64,000 nucleotides of DNA, from contig JAQWTL010000018.1 in the NCBI GenBank assembly GCA_029242715.1, positions 90,718-154,717 of the forward strand, written 5' to 3'. The DNA comes from Phycisphaerales bacterium. Its GTDB lineage: Bacteria; Planctomycetota; Phycisphaerae; Phycisphaerales; SM1A02. Position numbers and translations under genes: made by a program. Each line of letters starts with the position of its first letter. The first letter of the stretch is position 1. The notes beneath the pieces are model-generated. The model saw nothing but the letters and a program-made list of their open reading frames with translations, was not told where the DNA came from and searched no databases. Positions 1-8,507 of this stretch are shown piece after piece.

Positions 1-10
1 GAAGCGAAGC

Positions 11-856
11 GTGAAGTTTCGCAAGGCCAAGATTCGTCACACCGTCTTTACCCTCGGAGCAGATCGGATCACGGGCGGTTGGCTCAGCCGAAAGCATGAG
101 TCCCAGAAACCTGTCAAGCGTCACGTCGAGATCTCGACACCTGCCTGGCCAAAGGAACTGGACGGCATTCGCATCGGCCATGTCAGTGACTTTCATTTCG
201 GCGACCTCATGACCCTCGAGAAGGCTCTGATGGCTGTCGAGGCACTCGGCTCCGAATCTCCGGAAATCATCTGCAACACTGGTGATCTTGTTGACCTTGA
301 ATGGATGGGAGTCGAACCGCTGGCTCAAGCCTTTGTGGAACTCAATCCCCCTCTGGGCAACTTCTTCGTCCTGGGAAATCATGACGAGCTCGATGATGGC
401 GAAGCCGTTGCCCGTGTCGCTGCTGAAGCAGGCATCCATGTACTGCGAAATGAAACCAGAACTGTAAGCCGCAATGGCTATGACATTTGTATTGGCGGGG
501 TGGATTGGGCGAGAACGCCCAAGCAGTGCCGGGAGAAGATCAACGGAATGCTTGCCAAAGGCAGTCCGCATCTGCTCTTGTGCCACAATCCCAAGGGTTT
601 CGATCACGCTGCGGAGATGGGAATACCACTGACTCTTTCAGGTCACACGCATGGTGGTCAGATTGCTCGCCGCAACAAGCCCGATGCCAACATGGCCTTT
701 GCCCATCGTCGCAGTGCCGGCCTTTATGAAATCGGCGACTGCCGACTCTTCGTAACCGTTGGCGTCGGCGCATGGTTTCCACTTCGAATGAATTGCCCGG
801 CCGAAGTCGTGATCGTCACCATGCGGCATGGCAAGCCGTGCGCAACGCACGATTGA
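11..856 (+). CDS. Calcineurin-like metallophosphoesterase
   Basis: A 281-residue protein with all metal-binding motifs of the calcineurin-like phosphoesterase fold in order: SDFHFGD (first D-x-H), NTGDLVD, LGNHDE, LLCHNP and SGHTHGG. Two metal ions should be bound and a phosphoester or pyrophosphate hydrolysed. The layout (D-x-H near residue 60, GHTH near 210) resembles the YkuE/YaeI group, some of which act on lipid A precursors or phospholipids, but the substrate cannot be read from sequence. There is no clear signal peptide. The GTG at base 11 is the first start in the window, and the frame is open to base 2, so the true start may lie upstream. Followed convergently by rdgB. Confidence 0.85.
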   Translation: MKFRKAKIRHTVFTLGADRITGGWLSRKHESQKPVKRHVEISTPAWPKELDGIRIGHVSDFHFGDLMTLEKALMAVEALGSESPEIICNTGDLVDLEWMGVEPLAQAFVELNPPLGNFFVLGNHDELDDGEAVARVAAEAGIHVLRNETRTVSRNGYDICIGGVDWARTPKQCREKINGMLAKGSPHLLLCHNPKGFDHAAEMGIPLTLSGHTHGGQIARRNKPDANMAFAHRRSAGLYEIGDCRLFVTVGVGAWFPLRMNCPAEVVIVTMRHGKPCATHD

Positions 857-867
857 AAACAACTGGA

Positions 868-1467
868 TCAGAACAGTTTGGCAGCTATTGATCGCACCGC
901 GGCTCCACGATGCGATCTTGCGTTCTTTTCCTCGGAAGAAAGCTCGGCACTCGTGCAATCCCGGTCTGGAAGATAGAGCAAGGGGTCGTACCCGAAACCG
1001 TTCTTTCCGCGAGGCTCTGTCGTAATCACACCTTCGAATGTGCCCCTGGTTTCAGCGACGATGGTTCCACATGGATCCGACAAGCACATTGCGCAGACAA
1101 ACCTGGCTGTCCGATTGTTCTCCGGAACATCGTTGATCAATCCCATCAACTTGGCGTTGTTGGCAGCATCACGAGCCGAACGATCTCCCTTGGCTCCAGC
1201 AAACCTGGCTGAGTGAACTCCTGGATCACCGTCCAGTGCGTCAACTTCCAGCCCTGAATCATCTGCCAGGCAACGCATTCCGGTCGCTGCGGCATAACCG
1301 ACTGCCTTCAAGCGGGCATTTCCCTCGAACGTATCGGAATCCTCGACAGGTTCCGGAGGCACCACATCAAGATCTGAAAGAGATTGAACGGTGATTCCAT
1401 GCGGCGACAGAATGGCCGCGACCTCTTCAACCTTATGAGGGTTCGATGTCGCAAAGAGGATTTTCAC
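868..1467 (-). CDS. rdgB: XTP/dITP diphosphatase (RdgB/HAM1 family)
   Basis: A 199-residue housecleaning nucleotide pyrophosphatase that hydrolyses non-canonical purine triphosphates (dITP, XTP) to monophosphates and so keeps them out of DNA. The family signatures are present: TSNPHKVEE at the N terminus (substrate loop), DDSGLEVDALDG (metal and catalytic acidic loop), HSARFAG and FGYDPLL. I chose the GTG at 1467, which gives the canonical start VKILFATSN. It overlaps the queF stop by four bases (GTGA), and the gAGGaa just upstream can serve as ribosome binding site. An upstream in-frame ATG at 1524 would add a basic tail inside queF and is less likely. Translationally coupled to queF. Confidence 0.93.
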   Translation of the reverse strand: MKILFATSNPHKVEEVAAILSPHGITVQSLSDLDVVPPEPVEDSDTFEGNARLKAVGYAAATGMRCLADDSGLEVDALDGDPGVHSARFAGAKGDRSARDAANNAKLMGLINDVPENNRTARFVCAMCLSDPCGTIVAETRGTFEGVITTEPRGKNGFGYDPLLYLPDRDCTSAELSSEEKNARSHRGAAVRSIAAKLF

Positions 1468-1814
1468 AATTCCTCGCCTGCGGTTGCGGTGATACAGCTT
1501 CGTATTCCGCCACGGCCTTTCCATTCACTGACAACTTCCAACCATCGCGGCGCCATGCAGTCACGAAGATCGTCACGGATCTGATTCGTCACGGCTTCAT
1601 AGAAGGCCCCTTCGTTCCGGAACGATTGGTAGTACAGCTTCAGGCTCTTGAGCTCGATACACAGTGCATCAGGTTCATAGCGAAGAGTAATACGTCCAAA
1701 ATCGGGGTGGCCCGTGATCGGGCAGACTGATGTGAATTCCTCGTTGATGTGCTCGATGAGGAAAGGTTCTTTCGTTGGAGACTCGAAGGTCTCCAGGAGT
1801 TTGGCATCCGGCAT
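1464..1814 (-). CDS. queF: NADPH-dependent preQ0 reductase QueF (short type)
   Basis: A 116-residue protein of the unimodular (YkvM-type) QueF family, which reduces 7-cyano-7-deazaguanine to 7-aminomethyl-7-deazaguanine in queuosine tRNA modification. Seen: the catalytic cysteine and aspartate in SVCPITGHPDFG (Cys31, Asp38) and the NADPH-binding QueF motif ELKSLKLY (54-61). Where Bacillus QueF has Phe-His-Glu after the SFRNEG segment, this protein has Phe-Tyr-Glu; I believe other short QueF proteins share this variant, but it is worth noting. The gene overlaps rdgB by four bases. No other queuosine genes lie in the window. Confidence 0.93.
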   Translation of the reverse strand: MPDAKLLETFESPTKEPFLIEHINEEFTSVCPITGHPDFGRITLRYEPDALCIELKSLKLYYQSFRNEGAFYEAVTNQIRDDLRDCMAPRWLEVVSEWKGRGGIRSCITATAGEEL

Positions 1815-1855
1815 CTTGCTTCTCCGAGTGAAACACGGCCCAGGCCGTCATGGGC

Positions 1856-2854
1856 CTAGAGCTGGTACTTGAGCACCAGGTTGATCACCTTGGGTTGATC
1901 ACCATTGGCACGAAGGGATTGTCGAAAGGCATTGCCAGCTTCGATGAAAGCTTCTCTGTCTTCACGATTGCTCAGTAGAAATGCATTCAGCCGGTTGACA
2001 CCGATGCCATTCCACGCCTGCCACATCTCCGGGTTCACCTCTACCGCAGAACGGTATGACTTCAGTGAAACCTCATACTCACCAAGCCGAAATGAAGCCC
2101 AGCCCGATCTTTCCCATGCATCGGCATCAGGACCGAAGCGTTGAATGGTCTCTGCTGTGGAAACCACTTCGCGATAACGCTTGAGTTTGGCGAGCATCCG
2201 GAGCAGGTTGCCCATGAGTTCCCGTGTCGGCTCCATCCGCTCTGACGCTGCAATGTAGGCATCTGCAGCCTGCGTCCAATCCTCCATGCCTTCCCAGGCA
2301 GCGCCAAGGCTGACCCACGCCGTTCCATCGCTGGGATCCAGGGTCACTGCACGTTTGGCAAAGGGCAAGGCATTACGAGGCTCCTGAAGTCTCAGGTAGG
2401 CCGATGCCAGATTCCTGTTGGCCTCCACACTTTCAGGATCAATTGTCAACGCACGGTGATACGCCTGGACTGCTTCCAGAAAACGATCCAGCATCTGCAG
2501 TGCGAGCCCGTGGCTGAACTGTGCGTCATAGCTGCGGGGCTCCAACTTCGCAGCACGCGCAAGAGCTGGTTCGGCACGGACATAATCCGCTTGCTCGAGA
2601 TACACATCACCAATACCCAGATAGGCATCGCCAGAGGTCGGGTTCTCTTCCAGGATCTGGTGGAAGATCGCCAAGGCATCGTTGTATTCGCCGTCGGTGG
2701 CCTTGGTACTCGCCTGCTCCAACATCGCCTGCTCGGACTGCACAGCATCTTCTGACCGATGGACGCCTTCACGTTTACCGTGACATCCAACGATTGCCGT
2801 AATCGTCAGAGCAAGTAGCAGATATCGGATTCGTAGCATGTCATTCATGGTCAC
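1856..2854 (-). CDS. TPR-repeat lipoprotein
   Basis: A 332-residue protein with an N-terminal lipoprotein signal (hydrophobic stretch, then AIVGC with Cys24), so it is probably anchored in the outer or inner membrane facing the periplasm. From about residue 40 to 300 it is a solenoid of tetratricopeptide repeats, with A-Y-x-G-x-G-D/N-x-Y and A-x-x-x-P-x-[ND] spacing visible several times (for example DAYLGIGDVYLEQADY and EANRNLASAYLRLQEP). Such proteins are scaffolds for protein complexes; the partner is unknown. The start is ambiguous: GTG at 2854 has AGGG six bases upstream, while ATG at 2848 or 2839 would give a more typical signal peptide. Confidence 0.85.
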   Translation of the reverse strand: MTMNDMLRIRYLLLALTITAIVGCHGKREGVHRSEDAVQSEQAMLEQASTKATDGEYNDALAIFHQILEENPTSGDAYLGIGDVYLEQADYVRAEPALARAAKLEPRSYDAQFSHGLALQMLDRFLEAVQAYHRALTIDPESVEANRNLASAYLRLQEPRNALPFAKRAVTLDPSDGTAWVSLGAAWEGMEDWTQAADAYIAASERMEPTRELMGNLLRMLAKLKRYREVVSTAETIQRFGPDADAWERSGWASFRLGEYEVSLKSYRSAVEVNPEMWQAWNGIGVNRLNAFLLSNREDREAFIEAGNAFRQSLRANGDQPKVINLVLKYQL

Positions 2855-2916
2855 GGATCGCCCTGTACGGGTCGAAATCTATACATGGGACATGATACGC
2901 GCCCAGATCGCGTCAA

Positions 2917-4875
2917 TCAGCCGACCTTCGCCAAGCCGACCATGGCTGCGGCAGCCTCTGTGATCGACTGATGGGTAAGGCCGCATTGCTCGAGAATCTC
3001 AGTTTCATTACGGGCTGACTTGGGAATCCGGGTGACTGCCATGGGCTCAACCGTAAAGGCGTCTCCAGCCTTGACACACGCCTCGGAGACTGCTGAGAAG
3101 AGGCCTCCGCCGTAGTTGTCCTCAACTACGAGCACATTGCCGCCGTTCTGGTTGGCCAGATCGAGGAATCGATCCTCATCAAAGGGAAGTGAATACATGT
3201 CAAGAAGAGAGGCATCAATGCCCATCTTGTCCATGCTATCAAGGGCTTTGTTGCATTCATGCACCATGTAACCCGCCGAGACGATCAGGAGATCGCGACC
3301 TTCAGTAAGAACTTCCATGCCGCCCAGTTCGAATGTGGTCCCTCCGTCATAGATGAACTCGACATCAGGACGGTGTGTTCGCATGTAACAGAGCCCGTTG
3401 TACTCAGCCATTGCAACAGTCAACCCGTATGCTGCCCAGGCATCGGCAGGCTGAAGGACGTAACAGCCGGGATTGCCAGCATGATTTGTTGTCGTGGACA
3501 GGCTTCGGAACCAGGCCACATCAGGCAAGGCCATCTGGCTTGGACCGTCTGCTGCCAATGACACACCTGTATGGGAACCAATGATCTTCACGTTGGCACC
3601 CGTATTCATGGCCATCTCGATCTGGTCATAGGCTCGAGTGACGAACTTGCCAAAGGTGGCACACATGGGCCGCTTACCAGCAGCAGCCAGACCCTTGGCA
3701 ACCCCGACCATGTTCTGCTCAGCAATCCGACACTCAACGTGGCGGTTGGCTAATTCAGGATCATCGCCAAATGTCTGAGTAAACGTAGAGTTCTTGACGT
3801 CTGCATCCAAGGCGTAGGCGCTGGGATCAGCATGACCAATTGCTCGGAGTGCCAAGCCGAACGCTTTGCGGGTTGCCAGTCTTCGTGAGGACAGAAGGCT
3901 GCCCATGTCCCATGAACGCATGGCTTCACCCATGTTCATGACCGGGCCCATTTCGACTTCAGCTCTTACTGCAGTCGGTGGATAGATCATCATGTCATCA
4001 GGTGAACCCTGTGCCGTGAATTGAGACCCCGTGGTAGCCAGTTCTTCAAGAGCCTGCTCCAGGGCCTCTCCTGATACGGGCTTGCCATGCCAACCCTCAC
4101 CTTGGATAGACGGAACGCCCCAACCCTTGACCGTCTTGGCAACGATGGCCATCGGCTGCTCCGAACCATTTGTAAAGGCTTCAACCGCCTCTTTAATGGC
4201 CGCAGGATCGTGTCCATCAATGGACAAGACTGTGAAACCCGTTGCTTCGAGCTTGGCCCGAAGGCGGTCGGGTGACTGCTGGATGCTGACTGTTGCAGAT
4301 TGACCGTATCCATTGCAGTTGAAGATCGGCAATACATTCAGGATGTTGTGCTCAACGATGAAATCGAGTGCTTCAGTCACCTGACCTTCACGAGCTTCGC
4401 CATCACCGATGATGCAGTAGATCTTCTGATCAATACCGTCATCACGAGCAGCAATACCAAGACCCGCAGCAACCGACAAGCCCTGTCCGAGTGAACCAGT
4501 AGCTGCATCAAAGAAGGTGAAACCCTCGCGGGGGTTGGGATGACCATCGAGAGGGGAGCCGGTGCTTCGAAAGCCACTCAGATCGTATTCACTTGCGGGT
4601 CGATACTCGCCGGGTTGCCCGATCATGGCCTGGAGATCTATGAAGGCTGCATACACAATGGGAACCGCATGGCCTTCGGAAAGAATCAGTCGGTCAGACG
4701 TTGGATAACCTGGATCCTCAGGAACCCATCTCATGGCGTGGTACATCAAAGCCGTGGTGAGATGCCCGAGGCTCAACGCTGTCGTTGGGTGCCCGCTGCC
4801 AGCATGTCCACACATCGTCAACGCAAGAGAATCGAGCCTGACGGCCTTGGCGTGAACAGCAGCTTCGAATGACAT
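2917..4875 (-). CDS. tkt: Transketolase (animal-like type)
   Basis: A 652-residue thiamine-diphosphate enzyme transferring two-carbon ketol units between sugar phosphates in the pentose phosphate pathway. Seen: the N-terminal GHAGSGHPTTALS substrate and cofactor loop, the diphosphate and Mg motif GDGEAREGQ, WHGKP, and the pyrimidine-domain signature RIAEQNMVGVAKG with the catalytic Glu. The N-C-N-G-Y-G-Q and AKTVKGWGV segments resemble mammalian transketolase (NRLGQ, AKTFKGRG) more than E. coli TktA. I chose ATG 4875 because AAAGGG lies about eight bases upstream and the protein then starts at the conserved region; an upstream in-frame ATG at 5031 would add 52 low-complexity residues. Divergent from dnaN. 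Confidence 0.93.
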   Translation of the reverse strand: MSFEAAVHAKAVRLDSLALTMCGHAGSGHPTTALSLGHLTTALMYHAMRWVPEDPGYPTSDRLILSEGHAVPIVYAAFIDLQAMIGQPGEYRPASEYDLSGFRSTGSPLDGHPNPREGFTFFDAATGSLGQGLSVAAGLGIAARDDGIDQKIYCIIGDGEAREGQVTEALDFIVEHNILNVLPIFNCNGYGQSATVSIQQSPDRLRAKLEATGFTVLSIDGHDPAAIKEAVEAFTNGSEQPMAIVAKTVKGWGVPSIQGEGWHGKPVSGEALEQALEELATTGSQFTAQGSPDDMMIYPPTAVRAEVEMGPVMNMGEAMRSWDMGSLLSSRRLATRKAFGLALRAIGHADPSAYALDADVKNSTFTQTFGDDPELANRHVECRIAEQNMVGVAKGLAAAGKRPMCATFGKFVTRAYDQIEMAMNTGANVKIIGSHTGVSLAADGPSQMALPDVAWFRSLSTTTNHAGNPGCYVLQPADAWAAYGLTVAMAEYNGLCYMRTHRPDVEFIYDGGTTFELGGMEVLTEGRDLLIVSAGYMVHECNKALDSMDKMGIDASLLDMYSLPFDEDRFLDLANQNGGNVLVVEDNYGGGLFSAVSEACVKAGDAFTVEPMAVTRIPKSARNETEILEQCGLTHQSITEAAAAMVGLAKVG

Positions 4876-5112
4876 GGGGGCCCTTTCTCGGGTCGAACAG
4901 CGTTTTTCCCGGCCCCGCAGGGGGGTCCGTGGAAAGCACCTCGCCAGAGATGCTGCCTGCATTGACCTGAACCCCGGCGACTCGTGCCGGCTGAAGCAGA
5001 TGAGTATCGCACGGCTTGCTCTGAAGGGCAACCAAGGACACTTGATCTTCCTCCGGATGTTACACTCGGCTCCGTGCGCTCAATCTGAGCCAATACAAGG
5101 GATAAAACGGGC

Positions 5113-6222
5113 ATGAAGGTCATCTGTGATCAAGGGGCATTGGCCGACGCGCTAGGCGTCGTTGGCGGCGTCGTGGCAAGGCGGACCCCTACCCCTGTGC
5201 TGACCTGTGTTCGCCTGACGGCCCAGAACGGCCAATTGGCAATGGCTGCCACTGACACTGAGGCCTCACTCCGCCTCGTGCTGGATCAGGTCGAAGTTGA
5301 AAAGGATGGGGAACTGCTCATCCCGGCCAATAAACTTCTCCAGATCATCCGAGCATGTGATTCTGCCACTGTCACCCTCAATGGCAAGGGACATCATGTT
5401 CAGATCATCTCTGAAGGATCCAATTTCAAGCTCAACGGCTATGACCCTGCCGAAGCCCCTGAAATACCGGAATTCAATCCCGAAAACGTCGACTGCACCA
5501 TTGATGGAGGCACTCTTGTTCCCCTGGTGACCAGGAGCCTCTTTGCCGCTGCTGACGAACACAGCCGCTATGCCATCAACGGGGTGCTTTTCGACCGCAA
5601 TGACAAGAAGCTTCGATTCGTAGCTACAGATGGCCGTCGACTGGCCGTTGCCGCCGGTGATTGTTCCGAAGGTTCCGGTGAACGCCGCTGCATCGTGCCC
5701 AGCAAGGCCCTGGGTCTCGTCCGTCAACTGGTTCGATCTTCTGACAGCAAGGTGTCCATCTCGGTTGATGATCACCATGTGACATTCCACGTTGACGAGG
5801 CCACTGGCCCATCTACGCTGACAACGACGCTTGTAGAAGGAAAGTTCCCGCCCTTCGAGGATGTGATCCCCAAAGATCAGGACAAACGCTGCACCATTGA
5901 TCGAGAGGTCCTGCGTTCAGCAATCGTCCGGGCCGCGTTGTTGACCAGTGAAGAATCTCGAAGTGTCTGCATGAAATTCGAGAACAAGCAACTCACACTC
6001 TCAAGCCATGAGCCAGAAATGGGCGAAGCAGTCATCCAGCTTCCACTCCAGGACTGGGAAGGCGATGAACTCGAAATCAACTTCAACCCGAATCTCCTTG
6101 GAGATGCCCTGAAGGTCATCGACACGGATCAGGTGTTGTTGGAATTCAAATCGCCAAACAAACCTGGCGTCCTGCGTACAGGTCGCGAGTTCACCTACGT
6201 GCTCGTGCCTCTCAACCTGTAG
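5113..6222 (+). CDS. dnaN: DNA polymerase III sliding clamp (beta subunit)
   Basis: A 369-residue protein with the usual three-domain length of bacterial beta clamps. It starts MKVICDQGAL, carries the domain-1 hallmark AMAATDTEASLRL and the domain-2 hallmark RRLAVA, and ends YVLVPLNL, close to the conserved YVLMPMRL terminus that forms part of the partner-binding pocket. The clamp tethers polymerase III (DnaE is at 44105-47923) to DNA. It stands alone between a divergent transketolase and a convergent redoxin gene, without dnaA or recF beside it, and is followed by a strong terminator, so it appears to be a single-gene transcription unit. Confidence 0.97.
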   Translation: MKVICDQGALADALGVVGGVVARRTPTPVLTCVRLTAQNGQLAMAATDTEASLRLVLDQVEVEKDGELLIPANKLLQIIRACDSATVTLNGKGHHVQIISEGSNFKLNGYDPAEAPEIPEFNPENVDCTIDGGTLVPLVTRSLFAAADEHSRYAINGVLFDRNDKKLRFVATDGRRLAVAAGDCSEGSGERRCIVPSKALGLVRQLVRSSDSKVSISVDDHHVTFHVDEATGPSTLTTTLVEGKFPPFEDVIPKDQDKRCTIDREVLRSAIVRAALLTSEESRSVCMKFENKQLTLSSHEPEMGEAVIQLPLQDWEGDELEINFNPNLLGDALKVIDTDQVLLEFKSPNKPGVLRTGREFTYVLVPLNL

Positions 6223-6264
6223 ACCGACACGGGTCTTGCTGAACCAAGAAACAAAGACAAAAAG

Positions 6265-6300
6265 ACAGCCGGCTGCCCCGAGGCAGCCGGCTGTGCTTTT
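6265..6300. terminator. Bidirectional rho-independent terminator
   Basis: A perfect 13-bp stem (6265-6277 with 6282-6294, core AGCCGGCTGCC) and a 4-base loop, followed by GCTTTT on the plus strand and preceded by AAAAAG, which reads as CTTTTT on the minus strand. It lies between the convergent dnaN and redoxin genes and can end both. Confidence 0.9.
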
Positions 6301-6325
6301 CAATTGAATTGATTGAAACGTCGAA

Positions 6326-7021
6326 TCAGCGAGGGTACTTCACGCCACAACCCCAGGGACGGGTGCTTGCAGGTTCGCAACTCTCGCCCTTGTTTGCCGA
6401 CATGACTGCACCAAGAACATAGTTGGTCTCTTCTTCGCCACCGCGACGGCTGTCCGTGTAGGCGCCTTGGTAGATCAGAACACCATCACCATTGATGACA
6501 TACATGTGAGGCGTTGTGCGAGCGCCATACATCTGGCCAACTTCTCCGCCGTAATCGATCAGAATGGGGCTCTTGAGCTTCCACTGCTTTTGTGATTCCT
6601 TGGAACGCTTCACGACAGCATCCTTCGGAGCATTGGAAGTGCTGTTGACGAGCAGGTAGACGACCTCGGTGTCCGACTTCGCTACTGCGTCATGAGTGCG
6701 CTTTACAGTGCCACGCTTGTGCACGCTCTGGCCTGATTCCTTGCCGGAATAAGGGCAGTCCGGGTTGTACCACTCCAGGACGACAATCTTGCCGGCATAG
6801 CTGGAGAGCTTGTGCTTCTTGCCATCAAGGTCGACGAGTTCGAAATCCGGGGCCTTCTTGCCAATAGTCGCCTTCATGGGCTCCGCCGTCTTCGCGGGAG
6901 CTTCCTTGGCCGGAGATGCCTTCTTGGCCTTGCAACCGCATGTGTCACAGGCAAGGCCCGTTGAGCCCATCGCCAGTGTTCCGGCAGCAAATGCGATCAT
7001 GATCATCTTGTTGAACTTCAT
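6326..7021 (-). CDS. Secreted redoxin (thioredoxin-fold, AhpC/TSA-like)
   Basis: A 231-residue exported protein: signal peptide about 1-24, then a CDTCGC cysteine cluster and a K/A/P-rich linker (32-50) before a redoxin domain from GKKAPDFELVDLDG. The usual active-site position reads WYNPDCPYSGK, with one cysteine rather than CxxC, as in single-cysteine peroxiredoxin-like proteins. RTTPHMYVI carries the cis-proline, and the C-terminal RPWGCGVKY adds a second, possibly resolving, cysteine, a tail I recall from similar planctomycetal proteins. The start overlaps the stop of the upstream DsbD-alpha-like gene by four bases (ATGA), so both are probably made together for periplasmic thiol chemistry. 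Confidence 0.82.
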   Translation of the reverse strand: MKFNKMIMIAFAAGTLAMGSTGLACDTCGCKAKKASPAKEAPAKTAEPMKATIGKKAPDFELVDLDGKKHKLSSYAGKIVVLEWYNPDCPYSGKESGQSVHKRGTVKRTHDAVAKSDTEVVYLLVNSTSNAPKDAVVKRSKESQKQWKLKSPILIDYGGEVGQMYGARTTPHMYVINGDGVLIYQGAYTDSRRGGEEETNYVLGAVMSANKGESCEPASTRPWGCGVKYPR

Positions 7022-7917
7022 GGTTGTTCCCTCTGTTCTCGCTGTTCTCGCTGTTCTCGCTGTTCTCGTATCGATTCAATTTCCGTTGTATCTATCTCGA
7101 TGGGTACCGAAACTTGGTAAGCAGACATCGTAGCCTGCTCCCCGAAAGTCAGCAGTCCTTTCGCAAATGGTTCTTCTCCAAGGGTGTTTCCGGGCTGCAC
7201 ACTCACGGGAATCCGCATGATGAGGCGATCCTCCTGGGGATCAACCAGTGGTTTTCCCAGGACAACCCCGGGTGTTGGATCCGGGATGAAACCGACTGCG
7301 TTGGCCTTCGTGGGGGGACCCTCGATCACCAAATGGCCATTGCGAATTTCCGCTGTCGTCTTGGGTCGCAATTTCAACGGCCGGGGCAGTGCCGGATTAT
7401 CAAACAGGGCCCGCGCCCATGGTTCCGGAGCCATCGCTGTTTGTGTCCATGGCAGCATCACTGTCTGTTCAGCCGAGCCGATGAAGCATTTGTCCCGGCA
7501 GATGAACCAGGTACAAGTCAGCTTGAATGGCAGTGCATCGGAATCGCCAGACCAGGACTCCGGAGGAAGAATGGGCTGAATCAGGGTCACTTCGTTCTTG
7601 TAGACGTAGCAGGCTTCTGTGGACTCATCGATCACCATTGGCCGGGGAAAGAGCGCTGGCTGAACCTTGAAGCCTTCTGGAACATCAACCTCGATGGTGG
7701 TGGGCACACCCAAGGCCCCAGGGTTCTTCCAGTAGATATGCCATCCCTCTGGAATCTTGAGCGTACAGACCAGGGCCACAGGTTGGCTATCGTTTACGGA
7801 GGTGGTGCAGGAACGCACCTTCATGGTGACTGTTGGTGGAGCGTCCTGTGTAGGTGTCGGGACAATCGGCACCAACAGGGCTACCAGGACGAACAGGGCT
7901 GACATGAGGGTGACCAT
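7018..7917 (-). CDS. DsbD N-terminal-domain-like secreted protein
   Basis: A 299-residue protein with an N-terminal signal (about 1-24) and a DsbD-alpha-type immunoglobulin-like domain: the sequence CTLKIPEGWHIYWKNPG followed by WFICRDKCFIG, with the two cysteines spaced as in this family, which exchanges electrons in the periplasm. The membrane and C-terminal thioredoxin domains of full DsbD are missing. GGAGG lies about ten bases upstream of the ATG at 7917, which fixes the start; the frame stays open further upstream without coding character. The C terminus is odd: it ends in four Glu-Gln-Arg units encoded by a 9-bp tandem repeat. Overlaps the redoxin gene by four bases. Confidence 0.82.
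   Translation of the reverse strand: MVTLMSALFVLVALLVPIVPTPTQDAPPTVTMKVRSCTTSVNDSQPVALVCTLKIPEGWHIYWKNPGALGVPTTIEVDVPEGFKVQPALFPRPMVIDESTEACYVYKNEVTLIQPILPPESWSGDSDALPFKLTCTWFICRDKCFIGSAEQTVMLPWTQTAMAPEPWARALFDNPALPRPLKLRPKTTAEIRNGHLVIEGPPTKANAVGFIPDPTPGVVLGKPLVDPQEDRLIMRIPVSVQPGNTLGEEPFAKGLLTFGEQATMSAYQVSVPIEIDTTEIESIREQREQREQREQREQP
7033..7068 (+). repeat. Four perfect copies of a 9-bp tandem repeat
   Basis: CTGTTCTCG occurs four times in succession (7033-7041, 7042-7050, 7051-7059, 7060-7068). On the minus strand each copy encodes Arg-Glu-Gln at the very C terminus of the DsbD-alpha-like protein. Since the unit is a multiple of three, copy-number change keeps the frame; it would also move the redoxin ribosome binding site (AGAGGG) relative to the upstream gene body. 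Confidence 0.95.
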
Positions 7918-7989
7918 GCGTTCTTCCTCCGTTTCCGGAGAGTCATCGTACACTGCTCCCTGTCGCCAGACCTTTGGAAGGACCCGCCC

Positions 7990-8493
7990 ATGATCCGGTC
8001 GAATTTCCTGTTGAAAACAACTCTCCTGGCCTCTGCCGTGTTTTATGCGTCTGTTGCCATTGGGTGTAAACCCGATATCAGCGACAAGGACATCGTCAAG
8101 CTTGATGTTGCCCAGGCTCGCGAGTACATCGTTCGGCCTCCAACCACCTCGATATTTGAATCGCCACTTCCAGGCATCTGGGTCGATCCTCGTCGAGAAC
8201 CGGATTACGTCCTGGGACACATTCCTGGCGCGGTCAATATTCCATTCGCTTCGGTCTCGTCGAGCTGGATGTTCCTGGAGGGCTACGGGCCCAAAATCGT
8301 CTACGGCGATACCTACAACGATCCGCTTGCTGACGCGATGAGCAAGACATTGATGCAATATGGGCTGACAGACATCTACACGCTTCGCGGCGGGCTGGAA
8401 GCCTGGACAGAAGCAGACATGGAACTCCAGAAAGGCGCGCCTCCTGTTCTGGAAAAGAAGCGGCCTCCTCGCAAGCGTCCCATCCGACACTGA
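7990..8493 (+). CDS. Rhodanese-fold lipoprotein lacking the active cysteine
   Basis: A 167-residue lipoprotein (signal with lipobox VAIGC, Cys26) carrying one rhodanese homology domain, recognised from VDPRREPDYVLGHIPGAVNI near 65-84 and LRGGLEAWTEAD near 132-143. The active-site loop, normally VVYC-x-x-G-x-R, here reads IVYGDTYND with glycine at the cysteine position, so sulfur transfer is not expected; such inactive domains usually bind other proteins. The C-terminal tail is Lys/Arg/Pro-rich. The gene diverges from the DsbD-alpha-like gene across 72 bases and is followed after 14 bases by an MBL hydrolase on the same strand. Confidence 0.8.
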   Translation: MIRSNFLLKTTLLASAVFYASVAIGCKPDISDKDIVKLDVAQAREYIVRPPTTSIFESPLPGIWVDPRREPDYVLGHIPGAVNIPFASVSSSWMFLEGYGPKIVYGDTYNDPLADAMSKTLMQYGLTDIYTLRGGLEAWTEADMELQKGAPPVLEKKRPPRKRPIRH

Positions 8494-8507
8494 AGAGTTC
8501 CACTCAC

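Noticed and set aside
4874..5116. An 80-codon plus-strand frame between transketolase and dnaN.
   Set aside because: It runs into the dnaN start, has no ribosome binding site and is Arg/Leu-rich; the gap is better read as the divergent promoter region.
7024..7902. A 292-codon plus-strand open frame opposite the DsbD-alpha-like gene.
   Set aside because: It is antisense to a well-supported gene, has no ribosome binding site and no recognisable domain; composition is that of a shadow frame.
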